Of a stretch of DNA of 23,725 nucleotides, positions 8,801-17,435 are shown piece after piece (the first letter of the stretch is position 1; every line of letters begins with the position of its first letter). This DNA is from Gammaproteobacteria bacterium (GTDB lineage Bacteria; Pseudomonadota; Gammaproteobacteria; CAJXQU01): contig JALSSM010000029.1 in assembly GCA_026984275.1 (NCBI GenBank), forward strand, positions 1-23,725. Direction: 5' to 3'. Position numbers and translations under genes: made by a program. Below the pieces are notes generated by a model. It worked only from the letters and a program-made list of their open reading frames with translations. It had not been told where the DNA came from and searched no databases.

Positions 8801-9119
8801 CGTCCATGAGATCAGCTGGGGGTTCCCAGTCAGGATATGTTCCCCTGAAGCGTTCGATCATTATATTGAGCTGATCATATTTTTTATCAGACAATAGCCG
8901 CCACAAGCTACGTTCATCAACACCAATTGCTCGATCAGAAAGAGGCGGGGGTTCTATTCCCGGGTAACTGATGTTGTCGTAAGTTGTTGCATCATAATCA
9001 GTCACCAGCCGATCGTTTTGGGCTTGTACATTCAGGGAACTGAAGACCAGCGAAACAAGAGCGATGGCCATGACCATGATATGGCCGTGCGTATACTGTT
9101 GATCGATTCGGCCATTCAT
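5859..9119 (-). CDS. bcsC: BcsC-like cellulose export protein (TPR scaffold plus outer-membrane barrel)
   Basis: A 1086-residue secreted protein, slightly shorter than E. coli BcsC. Residues 1-33 resemble a signal peptide with a hydrophobic core at 15-28 and a cleavage site near VQA/QN. Residues 70-690 are helical tetratricopeptide-type repeats that line the periplasm. About 740-1086 is the BCSC_C outer-membrane barrel, with the hallmark FFTFGHGGYFSPDAF near 956-970 and a hydrophobic barrel end. Within the scaffold, about 215-449 and 469-683 look like two copies of one module: MASLLGWW.../MASAAGWAY..., then EEWKTREPRMVT/EKWRQKSNNVT, and both copies end in a GPL. Its ATG overlaps the bcsZ stop by four bases, so translation is probably coupled. 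It is the last gene of the operon. Confidence 0.87.
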   Translation of the reverse strand: MNGRIDQQYTHGHIMVMAIALVSLVFSSLNVQAQNDRLVTDYDATTYDNISYPGIEPPPLSDRAIGVDERSLWRLLSDKKYDQLNIMIERFRGTYPDWEPPADLMDAKIRGEIKKAATVEDYDQIITLSKQSPSAFTCKDPDHMWTLGNALYAQEKREELFAHYKNMMEKCSDPDLRLVTLQRASTQLPYKKTLALIDIEMNKPHTAFEKKNIDQFRYDFFSGWFTDAWDRKAMNEAEEPVKFLQKPVIDRKDAKMASLLGWWELQLKNPALARNWFGLAHDWQPDPDTAYGLALALKGSQQINESKTIIEEWKTREPRMVTLFAAPTIQVKPVTRKRTVTEIALEKTVRKYNQGNYQASLAISQAALEKTTQKGRISLAQKKTIRSLKMFEAWSLYNLSRYHEAATQFKLLYQEQAEIDSARGLVLSSIKIHEYERTRALGAEDCGPLSFLSSTRIPTDQPAVQSEISDLYYLFYKNWIGEELDHKNFRSVELKVLRIADRLIELEDCEMASAAGWAYLEKGDHGSSLFWFERSMAWCPNVDNAYSLALIKQKMGDIEGAEKITEKWRQKSNNVTHNINQLHSELLLERARREYANQNYTQSLALARESAELNPSPEADNLIAWNKYQLGNVSEAAEDFEKLYRENPDQQSADGLFTTLTALGNEEDEMHMEELANELGGPLKDHVSDLHAIQYYHKDQFVLAENTRVNLLPELKNVDTAAVSLMPYARHRSGEEGLGQLDMIGAELAGRAFAGRNHFYASLDFMNLDSGSAANNAELGSNANRLFNTFTITPTEEESLLIEPHLSYRYEADVSPHFSIGTTPLGGELGGVLTGEIGVDWRHGPHGMNQYSLKLFRKNKQESILSISGIVDPVTGNKWGRVVETGIQGDMRYQFNDSWTLTTGGLYGKLDGASVADNNHFGFWTSLGYNIDRDSFKYLTVGPAYRFDHYDENRRFFTFGHGGYFSPDAFHRLSAEVNFQTEEARQFIIKGRAALGYQYTAEDNAFAFPLSNTGPILNGDDSDGVAFDTQLSAVYRVTPWIQIGGFLNITQSPDFDDLGGGLMLRINLFDRPAVFSMDLPERPWNE

Positions 9120-10216
9120 TTTTTACTGGTCTCATCAATCGCCTGACGTGCCAGCATCAGCAAGGAAGCACTGTAGTAATCCTGATCCGGTTTCAGATGA
9201 GGGATAGCTGAGTCTGTCTTTGCATCATTAATAATGACATCTGCCAGTGCCATGACACCGTTAAACCCTTCAGAGGCCTGATAAGGTGCAAGACTGTTAT
9301 TTTCAAGGTCAACCCAGGCAGGTGCTGATTCAAGTTGTGAAAAATGATCGGACAAATTTTGAAAAGGTTTGAGTAACTCCCGGTCAGCGACCTGAGCCCA
9401 AAGTAATGATAAAGGAACGCGTATTGCGTCGTAACTGAATCGTGGTGGAAAATCTTCTGATAGTCTGATTTCCCCCGTGGAGGTCAGTTCAATCCAGTCC
9501 GACGGTAATTTCCATTGTCCAAATTGAGCCTGGTGAATGAGCTTAATACCGCTTTCATGTAACGCTTGCCAGACAGGGTCTGGATCAATTTGATCAAATT
9601 CACCCAATGCCGGGAAAATCCAGTAGGACAAGTTCAAGAGTAAATGATCCTCCCGTATGAATCCTTTCTCACCTGGAAGCAGGACTGTCATACCAGCATA
9701 GTGGCGGATCATCTTTTCACGGACACATTGCAGGATCTCTTTTGCGGCATCTGTATATTCAGATCTTCCCCACCGTTTTCCCGCTCGCAATAAGGCCCAG
9801 GCAATATAGAGATCACCATCGGTGGCATTATTGTTATCAGGCGTATGATCTTCTGGTTGATTGGCATCCCATTTCCAGACAAAAAGTGGATCCTGTCTGA
9901 TCTGTAAATTTTCCTGAGTCCACCGCCAGATCTGATCAAAGCTGGAGCGATCATTGTTTTTTACGGCGAACAACATTCCCCAGCCCTGTCCTTCGGAATG
10001 GGAGTTGTTCTGATTGCCTGTGTCGATCACTCGACCTTTTTCACTGATGAACAGGGTTTTGTAAAGCTGCCAATCAGGATCTTCACTCTTCCAGAGATGA
10101 CTGATCTGGTCGAATGGACTGTACTGGATAAGTATTAATCCAATGATGCCAACAGTGGCTGCGAACATGATCAGACGACTCCGGAAACTAATCCTCGATT
10201 CTGACATTTCTTCCAT
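9116..10216 (-). CDS. bcsZ: Periplasmic endo-1,4-beta-glucanase (GH8) of the cellulose operon
   Basis: A 366-residue glycoside hydrolase family 8 protein. It hydrolyses beta-1,4-glucan in the periplasm, and BcsZ is needed for normal cellulose output in relatives. Visible family residues are E75 in HSEGQGWGM (general acid), D135 in NNATDGDLYIAW, and D263 in FSYDAIRVP (proposed base). The N-terminus has a hydrophobic segment at 15-31 without a lipobox, either a signal peptide or an uncleaved anchor. The reading frame overlaps the end of bcsB by 29 bases. A second in-frame ATG at 10205-10207 has GGAAG just upstream and may be the true start. The stop overlaps the bcsC start in an ATGA. Confidence 0.9.
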   Translation of the reverse strand: MEEMSESRISFRSRLIMFAATVGIIGLILIQYSPFDQISHLWKSEDPDWQLYKTLFISEKGRVIDTGNQNNSHSEGQGWGMLFAVKNNDRSSFDQIWRWTQENLQIRQDPLFVWKWDANQPEDHTPDNNNATDGDLYIAWALLRAGKRWGRSEYTDAAKEILQCVREKMIRHYAGMTVLLPGEKGFIREDHLLLNLSYWIFPALGEFDQIDPDPVWQALHESGIKLIHQAQFGQWKLPSDWIELTSTGEIRLSEDFPPRFSYDAIRVPLSLLWAQVADRELLKPFQNLSDHFSQLESAPAWVDLENNSLAPYQASEGFNGVMALADVIINDAKTDSAIPHLKPDQDYYSASLLMLARQAIDETSKK

Positions 10217-12599
10217 GTCGATTCAGGAATCGGCGATGTAATAAGACGCGAGTAATCCAGGCGAGCAGGAAGATCAGCACAAAGACACCAATGATCCACC
10301 ACCATGGGTTCTGTGAAATCTGGAAGCGTGTCTTGTCACGAAGACCGGCATTTCCGACATAAAACTTTTTCCCAATCATCTGGGTGCTTATTGATTTTGG
10401 ATCGGCTGTCCACAAAGCAACATCACCTGAGAGTTTTGACCAAAGTGTCGGCTGTACAATGGCTTCCATATATCGGTGTAATTTTTGACCTGTTTCAGCC
10501 GTGAAAAGTGTGACAGATCTATCTTGACCGAAAGGAGATTTAAATGCCATGGCCACACCGTGAGCCTGTGGATTTGCATTTTGTTCGATATGGGCCTTGA
10601 ATGGAACGGCTTCAGGTTCCTCTTTGTTTCCACCAAAAAGATCAGGGAATTGTACAAAAAATCCTTTTTCCACTTTTTCCCCATCAATCTGCTGAGCAAC
10701 AGGATAAGCATAATTGCTTGAACCATCTAACTGTATCGGAGCAGAAGACATGATTTTTTCATCAAGGGTGTTAAATGGAGAAACAATAATTAATTCTCGA
10801 TCATCTTCTGGTAAAGAAAAACGGAACTCTGCATCCATCAGAGGTCCATCGGCAACCTGAGCAAATTTCGCCATGAGTGTCCAGGTGGCAGAAATGGTGT
10901 CGTAATCATTCGACAAAACAGAAACAGTGACGGGTTCTGGTTGACCGTTTCGCCTATATGGAAAAACAGTGCGTGAAAAAAGGTTCAGATCGGGCAGACC
11001 GGCATAACTTGTCGCAAACGGAAATTTAATGATGGATGTTCCATAAAGCGTAAACTGCAGGTTGCGATCGTTGATTGCAATACATTCTCCTCCAACACTC
11101 GGGATGAGGGAAGGTTCAAAGCGAATCCTGTTTCTGCCTGGATTAAAGGCGCGCAAAGGAATTTTAATATCGTATCCTTTAAAAACAGCACCCTCAGGAT
11201 CGGTCAGTGCAATAACTCGTTCAAATGCATCATTAAGTCTAATATTCAGGATAGAGTCATCACGCATTCTCGCGCCATACGAGAAATCCAGAAGTAGATT
11301 GACGGTGGCGTCCTCAGCGGCATAAAAGTCGGCAGGCAGGTCAAAGACAAGTTCATATTCATGAAAGCCAGCACCCTGGACTGTACTCGTTTCAACACCA
11401 AGTTCTTCCAGTGTATATAATCGGTCTGTTTTGATGAAACGTTTCCGGCCAAATCTTGAGTTCGCAGGGATATCCGTTGCTTTTATTAATGATGTTTTTG
11501 CATCAGCATAAGGGAAATTGGTAAAGTTTAGCGCCGTTGCCGCACGTTTTAATTCTTCCTTCGTTGTCCCTGAGACAATCATCACGAAATACCTTGGATC
11601 AGAAGGAAGAGGAAATATTCCAAGGTAGGCATCTTTTATTTCATTCAAAATCTCACTGGACAGATAGGGTTTCAGTTCATCACGAGTACCAAAAAGTACA
11701 TTATCCGATCCTGATAATGTCTCCTGATCCAGACCGGAAAATTCATTCATCATGACTGCATCAGTTTCAGTCGTAAATGGAGCTTTTTTTGCTGTGGCAC
11801 TCATAAATAATGGTGAGCGATAAAAGTGACGTAAGCCAATACTTTCAGCGATCAAAGCCCCAGTGGCGATATGATCTTCATTGTATTGCTCTGGCATCAG
11901 AATTCGGTAACTTTGAGGATTACCGATAGCAGGCCCCATCACCTGATCTAATTGGGATAACATAACATCAATAGGTTGTAACTGGCCCGTTAATGTCAGT
12001 TCAGAATTGAAAGTATCAATTTCAGTCCACAGTTCAGGAGCCGCAGGATCTTCACATTCCAGCGTGTAATGTTGAGCCACCCAGATCGTTAGATTATTGA
12101 ATCCAGAAGTGATCAACTCTGCCGGTAACTCAATGACAACATCAACTTGTGGCTGATCAGCACGTAAGGGCAATTGTGCAACGGTAATCTCGTTAAGTTT
12201 GATACGAAGTTGTGAGCGATCCTGAAGTAATGAAATTGAGTTTGTAAACTTGAGTCGAAGTTCGGCGTATGTGACGTCTATTCTGTTTGAGACAGGGAAA
12301 TAAAGAGCATGTTGGTCATTCGCTTTCCGTAACACGATAGGTTCTGGATTGGGCATAAAATCCATTAAAGGGTAATTAAAAGATTTTATATTGACACCTG
12401 ATTCTTTGTCCTCAAGTGTGTCTGAAAATGAGGCCTTGTCTGTGGGAAGCCCCTGCTTTTCTATTTTATCTGGTGTGACAGGTGTTTGTTCTTCAGCTGA
12501 CAGTGCGACAGATGGCAATGACAAAATAAACAGGCATAGAACTGTTCTCAGACTGACTGATTGAACATGGATATTGATCATTGAATTTATTATTTTCAT
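10188..12599 (-). CDS. bcsB: Cellulose synthase regulatory/periplasmic subunit BcsB
   Basis: An 803-residue protein of normal BcsB size. It has an N-terminal signal peptide (hydrophobic 19-34, likely cleavage ALSA/EE), a long periplasmic body with carbohydrate-binding and flavodoxin-like domains, and one C-terminal membrane helix (WWWIIGVFVLIFLLAWITRVLL) that anchors it against BcsA. Recognisable pieces include the PLMDFMPNPEPIVLR opening, LRIKLNEITVAQLPL, YTLECEDPAAPELWTEID and the GGECIAINDRNLQF segment. Its start has a strong purine-rich ribosome binding site (GAGGGGAGGAAGG), and it lies 32 bases downstream of bcsA. It guides the nascent glucan from the BcsA channel toward BcsC. Confidence 0.92.
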   Translation of the reverse strand: MKIINSMINIHVQSVSLRTVLCLFILSLPSVALSAEEQTPVTPDKIEKQGLPTDKASFSDTLEDKESGVNIKSFNYPLMDFMPNPEPIVLRKANDQHALYFPVSNRIDVTYAELRLKFTNSISLLQDRSQLRIKLNEITVAQLPLRADQPQVDVVIELPAELITSGFNNLTIWVAQHYTLECEDPAAPELWTEIDTFNSELTLTGQLQPIDVMLSQLDQVMGPAIGNPQSYRILMPEQYNEDHIATGALIAESIGLRHFYRSPLFMSATAKKAPFTTETDAVMMNEFSGLDQETLSGSDNVLFGTRDELKPYLSSEILNEIKDAYLGIFPLPSDPRYFVMIVSGTTKEELKRAATALNFTNFPYADAKTSLIKATDIPANSRFGRKRFIKTDRLYTLEELGVETSTVQGAGFHEYELVFDLPADFYAAEDATVNLLLDFSYGARMRDDSILNIRLNDAFERVIALTDPEGAVFKGYDIKIPLRAFNPGRNRIRFEPSLIPSVGGECIAINDRNLQFTLYGTSIIKFPFATSYAGLPDLNLFSRTVFPYRRNGQPEPVTVSVLSNDYDTISATWTLMAKFAQVADGPLMDAEFRFSLPEDDRELIIVSPFNTLDEKIMSSAPIQLDGSSNYAYPVAQQIDGEKVEKGFFVQFPDLFGGNKEEPEAVPFKAHIEQNANPQAHGVAMAFKSPFGQDRSVTLFTAETGQKLHRYMEAIVQPTLWSKLSGDVALWTADPKSISTQMIGKKFYVGNAGLRDKTRFQISQNPWWWIIGVFVLIFLLAWITRVLLHRRFLNRHGRNVRIED

Positions 12600-12631
12600 T
12601 TTCCTTCCTCCCCTCAGAGGACATTATTCTG

Positions 12632-14881
12632 TTAGTTAAACTCTTTTACTGTATCAGGTTTCAGTATCAGAGTTGAAAAGGGTTTATATATAAATTGCCA
12701 TATTTTATTAGACAAGTATTTCAAATGCATTTTTGAATGTTTTAATCCCCAGTAAACCAGCAGGATAATTCCTTCCAGTTTCCCTACTTTTTGAGGTTGA
12801 TGTTCCCAGTAGCGGAACCAGCGTTCACTGTTCCCATGGACGAGTCCTACAACTTCTGCTCTTTGAGTTGCATTGGTAGAGACAAATTCAAGGCCAAGGT
12901 GTCGGCCATCCTGTTCTCTTTTCACTGACTTGATTTCTACAATCAGTTCACTGATTTTATTAAGTGCTTTATTTTCTATTTCCAGTATTCCATTGGTCCC
13001 CGGGATCAACATTCTGTTAATCAGATTATTGGTGAAAATTGAAGCTCCGCCAGTGGAGAGATTCTCAACTGAACATGGAATTCTTGATTTATGAACTTTC
13101 AATATAGCGGATTCTGATGCTGCAATTCTTGGCATGGCTCTACGCTGGCGAAGTTCGGCTAAAACGCCAAAAGAAGCAAGCATAAGAAGCAGGTTGATCA
13201 CATGCCAGAAACCTACCAGGAGTACCAATGTCTGTTCTTCTGGATAATTAATATAACGATAGACACCAAAAGCAAAAGCAAGAATCTGCAGGACAAAGAA
13301 ATAATAGAAAGGTGTTGCCAGTGGGGATACAAAATCTTCATCAAGATGCATACCTTTTGGCGTCACGACAAACTTTGGTGCTCTGGGGTTTGAGATCGTT
13401 TTAATTAAGCCTTGCAGACTGAAGATGGACTGAAGAGTTTCATAAAGTAGTGATACAAACGGCCATCTTACACGCTGGAAAAGAAAACTGGAGAGTTGTA
13501 AAGAAGCCCAGTAGTGCGGCAGTGTATAAGCAAGAATCTCCGTTGTGTTAGCATTATAAATATGCAGGCCAAATAATAAATACATCATCGGTGCAACAAA
13601 AAAGATAACGCGTGCGAAGGGAAAAAACCAGTATAAGCAGTTTGATAGATAACAAACTCTCTGAGACAAGGTGAGCCCGGGATGAAAGAGTGGGTTTTTC
13701 AGTAACATGATCTGAACCATTCCTGTTCCCCAGCGTAAGCGTTGCGTAATGAATGCTGAAAAACTCTCCGTCGCCAGGCCTGAGATCAAAGGATGGCTGA
13801 CGTACAGACTGTTAAATCCCTTGCTATGCAGATCAAGAGCCGTTTCTGCATCTTCCGTGACAGAAGTCGTTGAAAAACCATTAATCTCATCAAGACACGA
13901 TCGTCGAAGTACAGCCGCCGAGCCGGCAAACAGGGAACCATTCCAGTAATCGAGGCCTTTTTGCATCATGCGATAAAATACTTCATTTTCGCTGGGCATT
14001 CGGGTGAAAATTTCAAGATTTTTTTCGATCGGATCAGGATTAATAAAAAAGTGTGGTGTTTGAACCAGGAATAGCTTGGGGTCACGTTCAAAATGTCCAA
14101 CTGTCTTTTCAAGGAAGTCGACTGCGGGGACATGATCCGAATCCAGTATGACGACCAGGTCTCCACTTGTACGAGTCAGAGCAGCATTAATATTTCCCGC
14201 TTTGTGATCGTTATTATTTTCTCTGGTCAGATAATTCACTTTCAGACGTTGACAGAGTTTTCGCATGCTCATACTACGGATTCTTGCGGTGATGGCAACT
14301 TCAGGATCTTTACTATCAAGTTTATCCTGAGTTCCACCGTCATCCAGTAAATAGATAGAAACATGCTGCGGGTAACGAACCTGTTTAGCTGCTTGAAGAG
14401 TGACTTCAATCATTTCATAGGGTTCGTTATAGGTAGTAATAAAAATATCGACAGTGGGTAATTTTTCTGGATCACTGCTGATGGGTGTTTCGGGTCGATT
14501 GATGGGTTCAATACAGACAAAGATGCCTAATAAACCCAGAACAACAGCATATAACTCAGCAAGATACAGAAGTATCATGGGGATGAAATCAAGCGGGTTT
14601 TCCCAACCCAGGGTATCAAAGGTGCGCCAGGAGATATAACGAATGCTTAAAAAACTTATAACACCGAGGTAAACAAGGCGTAAGTAGCCATGTTCACACT
14701 TTTTTCGAGCCAGGACGAGGAAGGCAATCAGGCTACCTGCCAGCCAGAATTGTGCGGAGACATCAACAACAAGGCTGGCGGCAACGATGAGACAAATCAC
14801 AAAAAACAACCAGACGATCGTGAGCCCCGTGGCCCCCTTTTTTTCAGGTTTCTCAGATAACGTTGCTTCTGATTGAGACAT
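12632..14881 (-). CDS. bcsA: Cellulose synthase catalytic subunit (GT2 with PilZ domain)
   Basis: A 749-residue inner-membrane glycosyltransferase family 2 enzyme that polymerises UDP-glucose into beta-1,4-glucan and exports it. Membrane helices occupy about 20-125. The GT2 core shows FITTYNEP (147-154), LLDDGG (178-183), the DSD metal motif (247-249), TED (342-344) with the catalytic base, and QRLRW (380-384). More helices lie between 405 and 575. A PilZ domain follows with the c-di-GMP-binding residues R581-AMP-R585 and N607-L-S609-TGG, so allosteric activation by c-di-GMP is expected. It is the first gene of bcsABZC; no bcsQ, bcsR, bcsD, bcsE, bcsF or bcsG is adjacent. GGGAG upstream supports the start. 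Confidence 0.96.
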   Translation of the reverse strand: MSQSEATLSEKPEKKGATGLTIVWLFFVICLIVAASLVVDVSAQFWLAGSLIAFLVLARKKCEHGYLRLVYLGVISFLSIRYISWRTFDTLGWENPLDFIPMILLYLAELYAVVLGLLGIFVCIEPINRPETPISSDPEKLPTVDIFITTYNEPYEMIEVTLQAAKQVRYPQHVSIYLLDDGGTQDKLDSKDPEVAITARIRSMSMRKLCQRLKVNYLTRENNNDHKAGNINAALTRTSGDLVVILDSDHVPAVDFLEKTVGHFERDPKLFLVQTPHFFINPDPIEKNLEIFTRMPSENEVFYRMMQKGLDYWNGSLFAGSAAVLRRSCLDEINGFSTTSVTEDAETALDLHSKGFNSLYVSHPLISGLATESFSAFITQRLRWGTGMVQIMLLKNPLFHPGLTLSQRVCYLSNCLYWFFPFARVIFFVAPMMYLLFGLHIYNANTTEILAYTLPHYWASLQLSSFLFQRVRWPFVSLLYETLQSIFSLQGLIKTISNPRAPKFVVTPKGMHLDEDFVSPLATPFYYFFVLQILAFAFGVYRYINYPEEQTLVLLVGFWHVINLLLMLASFGVLAELRQRRAMPRIAASESAILKVHKSRIPCSVENLSTGGASIFTNNLINRMLIPGTNGILEIENKALNKISELIVEIKSVKREQDGRHLGLEFVSTNATQRAEVVGLVHGNSERWFRYWEHQPQKVGKLEGIILLVYWGLKHSKMHLKYLSNKIWQFIYKPFSTLILKPDTVKEFN

Positions 14882-15089
14882 CAGATCTCCCTACTCCCCT
14901 CATTTCAGACTAATAACCGACCAGATTTAACATTTTATAACAATTGGGCTGGTGTGTCATTTTACTGACCCTCTGCAGCTGTTAAGTGTACTCCTAAAAC
15001 TTAACGATCGGTTCCTGACTTTGTAAATCTCTGATAACTGAGTCTCAATGGAATTTTCTTTCAGCGATAGACCGTGTAGTTTGGAGAAA
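14882..15089. promoter_or_regulatory. Divergent control region between bcsA and the mutarotase gene
   Basis: About 200 bases lie between the two divergent genes and should hold both promoters. An inverted repeat GTTAAGT (14981-14987) / ACTTAAC (14999-15005) with an 11-base centre could be an operator or hairpin. On the minus strand a TATAAA-like -10 can be read near 14935-14942 (in the reverse complement of CATTTTATAACAATTGG), but its -35 is weak. I see no clear sigma-54 element here. The promoter positions are tentative. Confidence 0.35.
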
Positions 15090-16022
15090 ATGAAAGAGAT
15101 TAGCCACTTAAACACACAGTTTGGTATTAACGTTACAGGATCAGATCTTCAGGCCGAACAGATTAAATTCAAATCAGGAGCCGGCAGCCTGACCATTGTT
15201 AATATTAATAATCGACATGCTAAAGCCAGTTTAGTGCTTCAGGGCGGTCATTTATTATCATGGCAGCCGAATGAAGAAGAAAATGTGATCTGGCTTTCTG
15301 AAGATGCCATTTTCTCAAAAGAACACTCAATCCGTGGTGGTATACCGATTTGTTGGCCATGGTTTGGAGCACATCCAGTCAATCATTCGTTTCCTTCACA
15401 TGGTTATGCACGAACCAGTGATTGGGATGTCGTAGAGACAAAAACCTTATCGGATGGGAGTTCCTTAATAGTTCTACAGCTGTTACAGGATGCTGTATCA
15501 GAAGAGTACCGAGCCCGTGATGTAGAACTGGATCTTCGTGTGACCGTGGGGAAACGACTGGAAATGAGTCTGATCACCAGAAATGCTGGAAATAAGGCCG
15601 TCACTATTGGTCAGGCAATGCATACCTATTTTTATGTCAGTGATATTCAAAATGTAATTCTCTCAGGACTTGAGAATCAGGTATATATAGATGCTTTGGA
15701 TCGCTGGCAACGGAAAAATGAAACGAACCCCATCATGATCAAGGCTGAGGTTGATCGTATTTATCAGGACACCCCTGAAATCCCTGTATATATAATTGAT
15801 CAGGCTTTTAAGCGTCAAATTAAGATCAGAAAACAGGGAAGTCACTCAACCGTTGTCTGGAATCCGTGGATCGATAAATCAGAAAGACTGGGCGATATGG
15901 GTAAGAATGGATATAAAAATATGATCTGTGTTGAAACAGGCAATGTGGCTGATGATGTTGTTATGATTGAACCGGAGACAGAACATTCATTGTCTGTCTG
16001 TTATGAGATTGAAAGTTTATGA
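15090..16022 (+). CDS. D-hexose-6-phosphate mutarotase (aldose 1-epimerase-like, YeaD family)
   Basis: A 310-residue galactose-mutarotase-fold protein of the glucose-6-phosphate 1-epimerase (YeaD) family, expected to interconvert alpha and beta anomers of hexose 6-phosphates in the cytoplasm. Hallmarks are LQGGHLLSWQP, SIRGGIPICWPWFG, the active-site His in FPSHGYAR, HTYFYVSDI, and CVETGNV carrying the catalytic Glu. The ATG at 15090 has TTGGAG four bases before it and fits the family length (about 295). An in-frame ATG at 15048 would add 14 unusual residues and lacks a ribosome binding site. Divergence from bcsA suggests a link to glucose-phosphate supply for UDP-glucose, but this is inference. 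Confidence 0.88.
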   Translation: MKEISHLNTQFGINVTGSDLQAEQIKFKSGAGSLTIVNINNRHAKASLVLQGGHLLSWQPNEEENVIWLSEDAIFSKEHSIRGGIPICWPWFGAHPVNHSFPSHGYARTSDWDVVETKTLSDGSSLIVLQLLQDAVSEEYRARDVELDLRVTVGKRLEMSLITRNAGNKAVTIGQAMHTYFYVSDIQNVILSGLENQVYIDALDRWQRKNETNPIMIKAEVDRIYQDTPEIPVYIIDQAFKRQIKIRKQGSHSTVVWNPWIDKSERLGDMGKNGYKNMICVETGNVADDVVMIEPETEHSLSVCYEIESL

Positions 16023-16048
16023 ATCAGGAGGGGGTAACAACTCAAGTT

Positions 16049-16069
16049 TTTAACGGCTAGACCGTTAAA
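16049..16069. terminator. Hairpin after the mutarotase gene, possible terminator
   Basis: TTTAACGG (16049-16056) and CCGTTAAA (16062-16069) form a perfect 8-bp stem with a 5-nt loop, 27 bases after the stop codon. There is no T-run downstream, so termination would be weak or Rho-assisted. Confidence 0.35.
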
Positions 16070-16102
16070 GTAACCAGGAATCATTAATGTTTCATCAATT
16101 TT

Positions 16103-16732
16103 ATGTTGAAAAAAGGAATTTTCTTCTCAGTTTTTTTATGGGGTGCCTATTCACTCTGGGCTGATAGCAAACCAGTCATTGTAAATACAGATATCCCGTC
16201 TGCATTTCCAACAACTTATAGCGGTGAGTTGACCATTAGTGACAAACCTTTGCAGAAAAAGATTAATTACAAAAAGAGTTCATATCAATACGGTCATTTC
16301 AGGATTACACCGCTGGCCGAGTTTAAGGTGGCTGCCAGAGTCCTGAGTAGTCAGCATTACAACCGGGGACTCGAGTCAGAATTATCACCTGTCGATCTGG
16401 CCTTAGGTTGGGGGCCTATGTCCAGGCCAGAAATTGTTGATGAATTTTCGATCCGGCAATCAAATCGGTTTTACTTCTGGAGAACGGAGCATTTTCCTAT
16501 TCCACGTCAGGATGTGATCTCAAATAGCGCCAATATGCATATCATTCCTGCCTCTCCGGGAATAGAGAGAACCCTTAAAGAAGTAAAAAAAGGGCAGAAA
16601 GTAAAGTTCAAAGGCTATTTAGTCAGGGTTGATATGGATTCAGGTTGGCATTGGGTAAGCTCATTGACTCGTAACGATTCAGGGAATGGTGCCTGTGAAG
16701 TTGTATTGGTCGATGATCTTACAATAATGTAA
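16103..16732 (+). CDS. Conserved secreted protein of unknown function
   Basis: A 209-residue protein with an N-terminal signal peptide (KKGIFFSVFLWGAYSLWA, likely cut before DSKP). Motifs that look conserved are FRITPLAEFKVAARVLSS, SPVDLALGWGPMS, IRQSNRFYFWRTEHFPIP, SANMHIIPA, and a C-terminal block VKFKGYLVRV...WHWVSSLTRNDSGNGACEVV. I have seen this pattern in unnamed proteobacterial proteins but know no function. The C-terminal block, with its Gly-rich turns and Cys, may be an OB-like beta-barrel. An ATG at 16087 is out of frame, so 16103 is the best start. A tight hairpin follows the stop. Confidence 0.75.
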   Translation: MLKKGIFFSVFLWGAYSLWADSKPVIVNTDIPSAFPTTYSGELTISDKPLQKKINYKKSSYQYGHFRITPLAEFKVAARVLSSQHYNRGLESELSPVDLALGWGPMSRPEIVDEFSIRQSNRFYFWRTEHFPIPRQDVISNSANMHIIPASPGIERTLKEVKKGQKVKFKGYLVRVDMDSGWHWVSSLTRNDSGNGACEVVLVDDLTIM

Positions 16733-16735
16733 TCC

Positions 16736-16752
16736 CGTTGAACCTTTCAACG
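16736..16752. terminator. Short hairpin after the unknown secreted protein gene
   Basis: CGTTGAA (16736-16742), loop CCT, and TTCAACG (16746-16752) form a perfect 7-bp stem starting four bases after the stop codon. No T-run follows, so it is at best a weak terminator or RNA-stability element between this gene and msrA. Confidence 0.35.
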
Positions 16753-16798
16753 AAATCAGTCTCTATTTATAGACGATTAATTAAGATGGAATAGGACT

Positions 16799-17422
16799 AT
16801 GAAATGGACAAAAGTTTCCTCCTTGTTACTTATTTTAATTTCTGCACCGGTCTTCAGTGCATCAGATCAGTCTGAAACTGAGACAGCTAAAGGAATAGCC
16901 AAAGAAACAGCCATACTTGCAGGTGGATGTTTCTGGTGTGTCGAATCTGATTTCGAGAAACTGGATGGTGTTATTGAGGTGATTTCAGGTTATACCGGAG
17001 GCCATACAGAAAATCCAACTTATAAACAGGTGTCTGCTGGAGGAACCGGCCATCTGGAGGCCGCACAGATTATTTATGATCCCAAAGTGATCAGCTATAC
17101 CGAAATACTGGATTACTTTTGGCGGCATATCGATCCGACTCAGGGCAATGGTCAGTTTTGTGATATTGGACCTTCGTATCGCCCAGCTATTTTTTATAAT
17201 GAAGCTCAGAAGGAATTAGCCATCGCTTCAAAAGAAAAGATCGAAAAAACAAAACCATTTTCAGATCCGATAAAAGTTGAGCTTATTGAGGCAAGTCAGT
17301 TTTATCCTGCAGAAAAATACCATCAGGATTATTATAAAAAAAACCCTTTACGATATCGTTATTATCGTTATGGATGTGGCCGTGATAAACGAATTGAAGA
17401 GCTTTGGGGTAAATCTCACTAG
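16799..17422 (+). CDS. msrA: Periplasmic peptide-methionine (S)-S-oxide reductase
   Basis: A 207-residue MsrA that reduces methionine-S-sulfoxide. The N-terminal KWTKVSSLLLILISAPVFSA is a signal peptide, so the enzyme should act outside the cytoplasm. The catalytic Cys is C44 in AGGCFWCVESDFE, C47 is next in the same motif, C193 in YYRYGCGRDK is a likely resolving Cys, and C121 sits in NGQFCDIGPSYRPAIF. GYTGGHTENPTYKQVSAGGTGHLEAAQI and the YHQDYY segment complete the family pattern. AGGA five bases upstream supports the start. Its stop is 13 bases from the stop of the convergent small membrane protein gene. No msrB partner is adjacent. Confidence 0.95.
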   Translation: MKWTKVSSLLLILISAPVFSASDQSETETAKGIAKETAILAGGCFWCVESDFEKLDGVIEVISGYTGGHTENPTYKQVSAGGTGHLEAAQIIYDPKVISYTEILDYFWRHIDPTQGNGQFCDIGPSYRPAIFYNEAQKELAIASKEKIEKTKPFSDPIKVELIEASQFYPAEKYHQDYYKKNPLRYRYYRYGCGRDKRIEELWGKSH

Positions 17423-17435
17423 CCATAGTTTAAAA

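Noticed and set aside
16103..16732. CsiV-family peptidoglycan-binding protein
   Set aside because: Considered because of size and signal peptide, but the mature start and internal motifs do not match the CsiV pattern I know; left as unknown.
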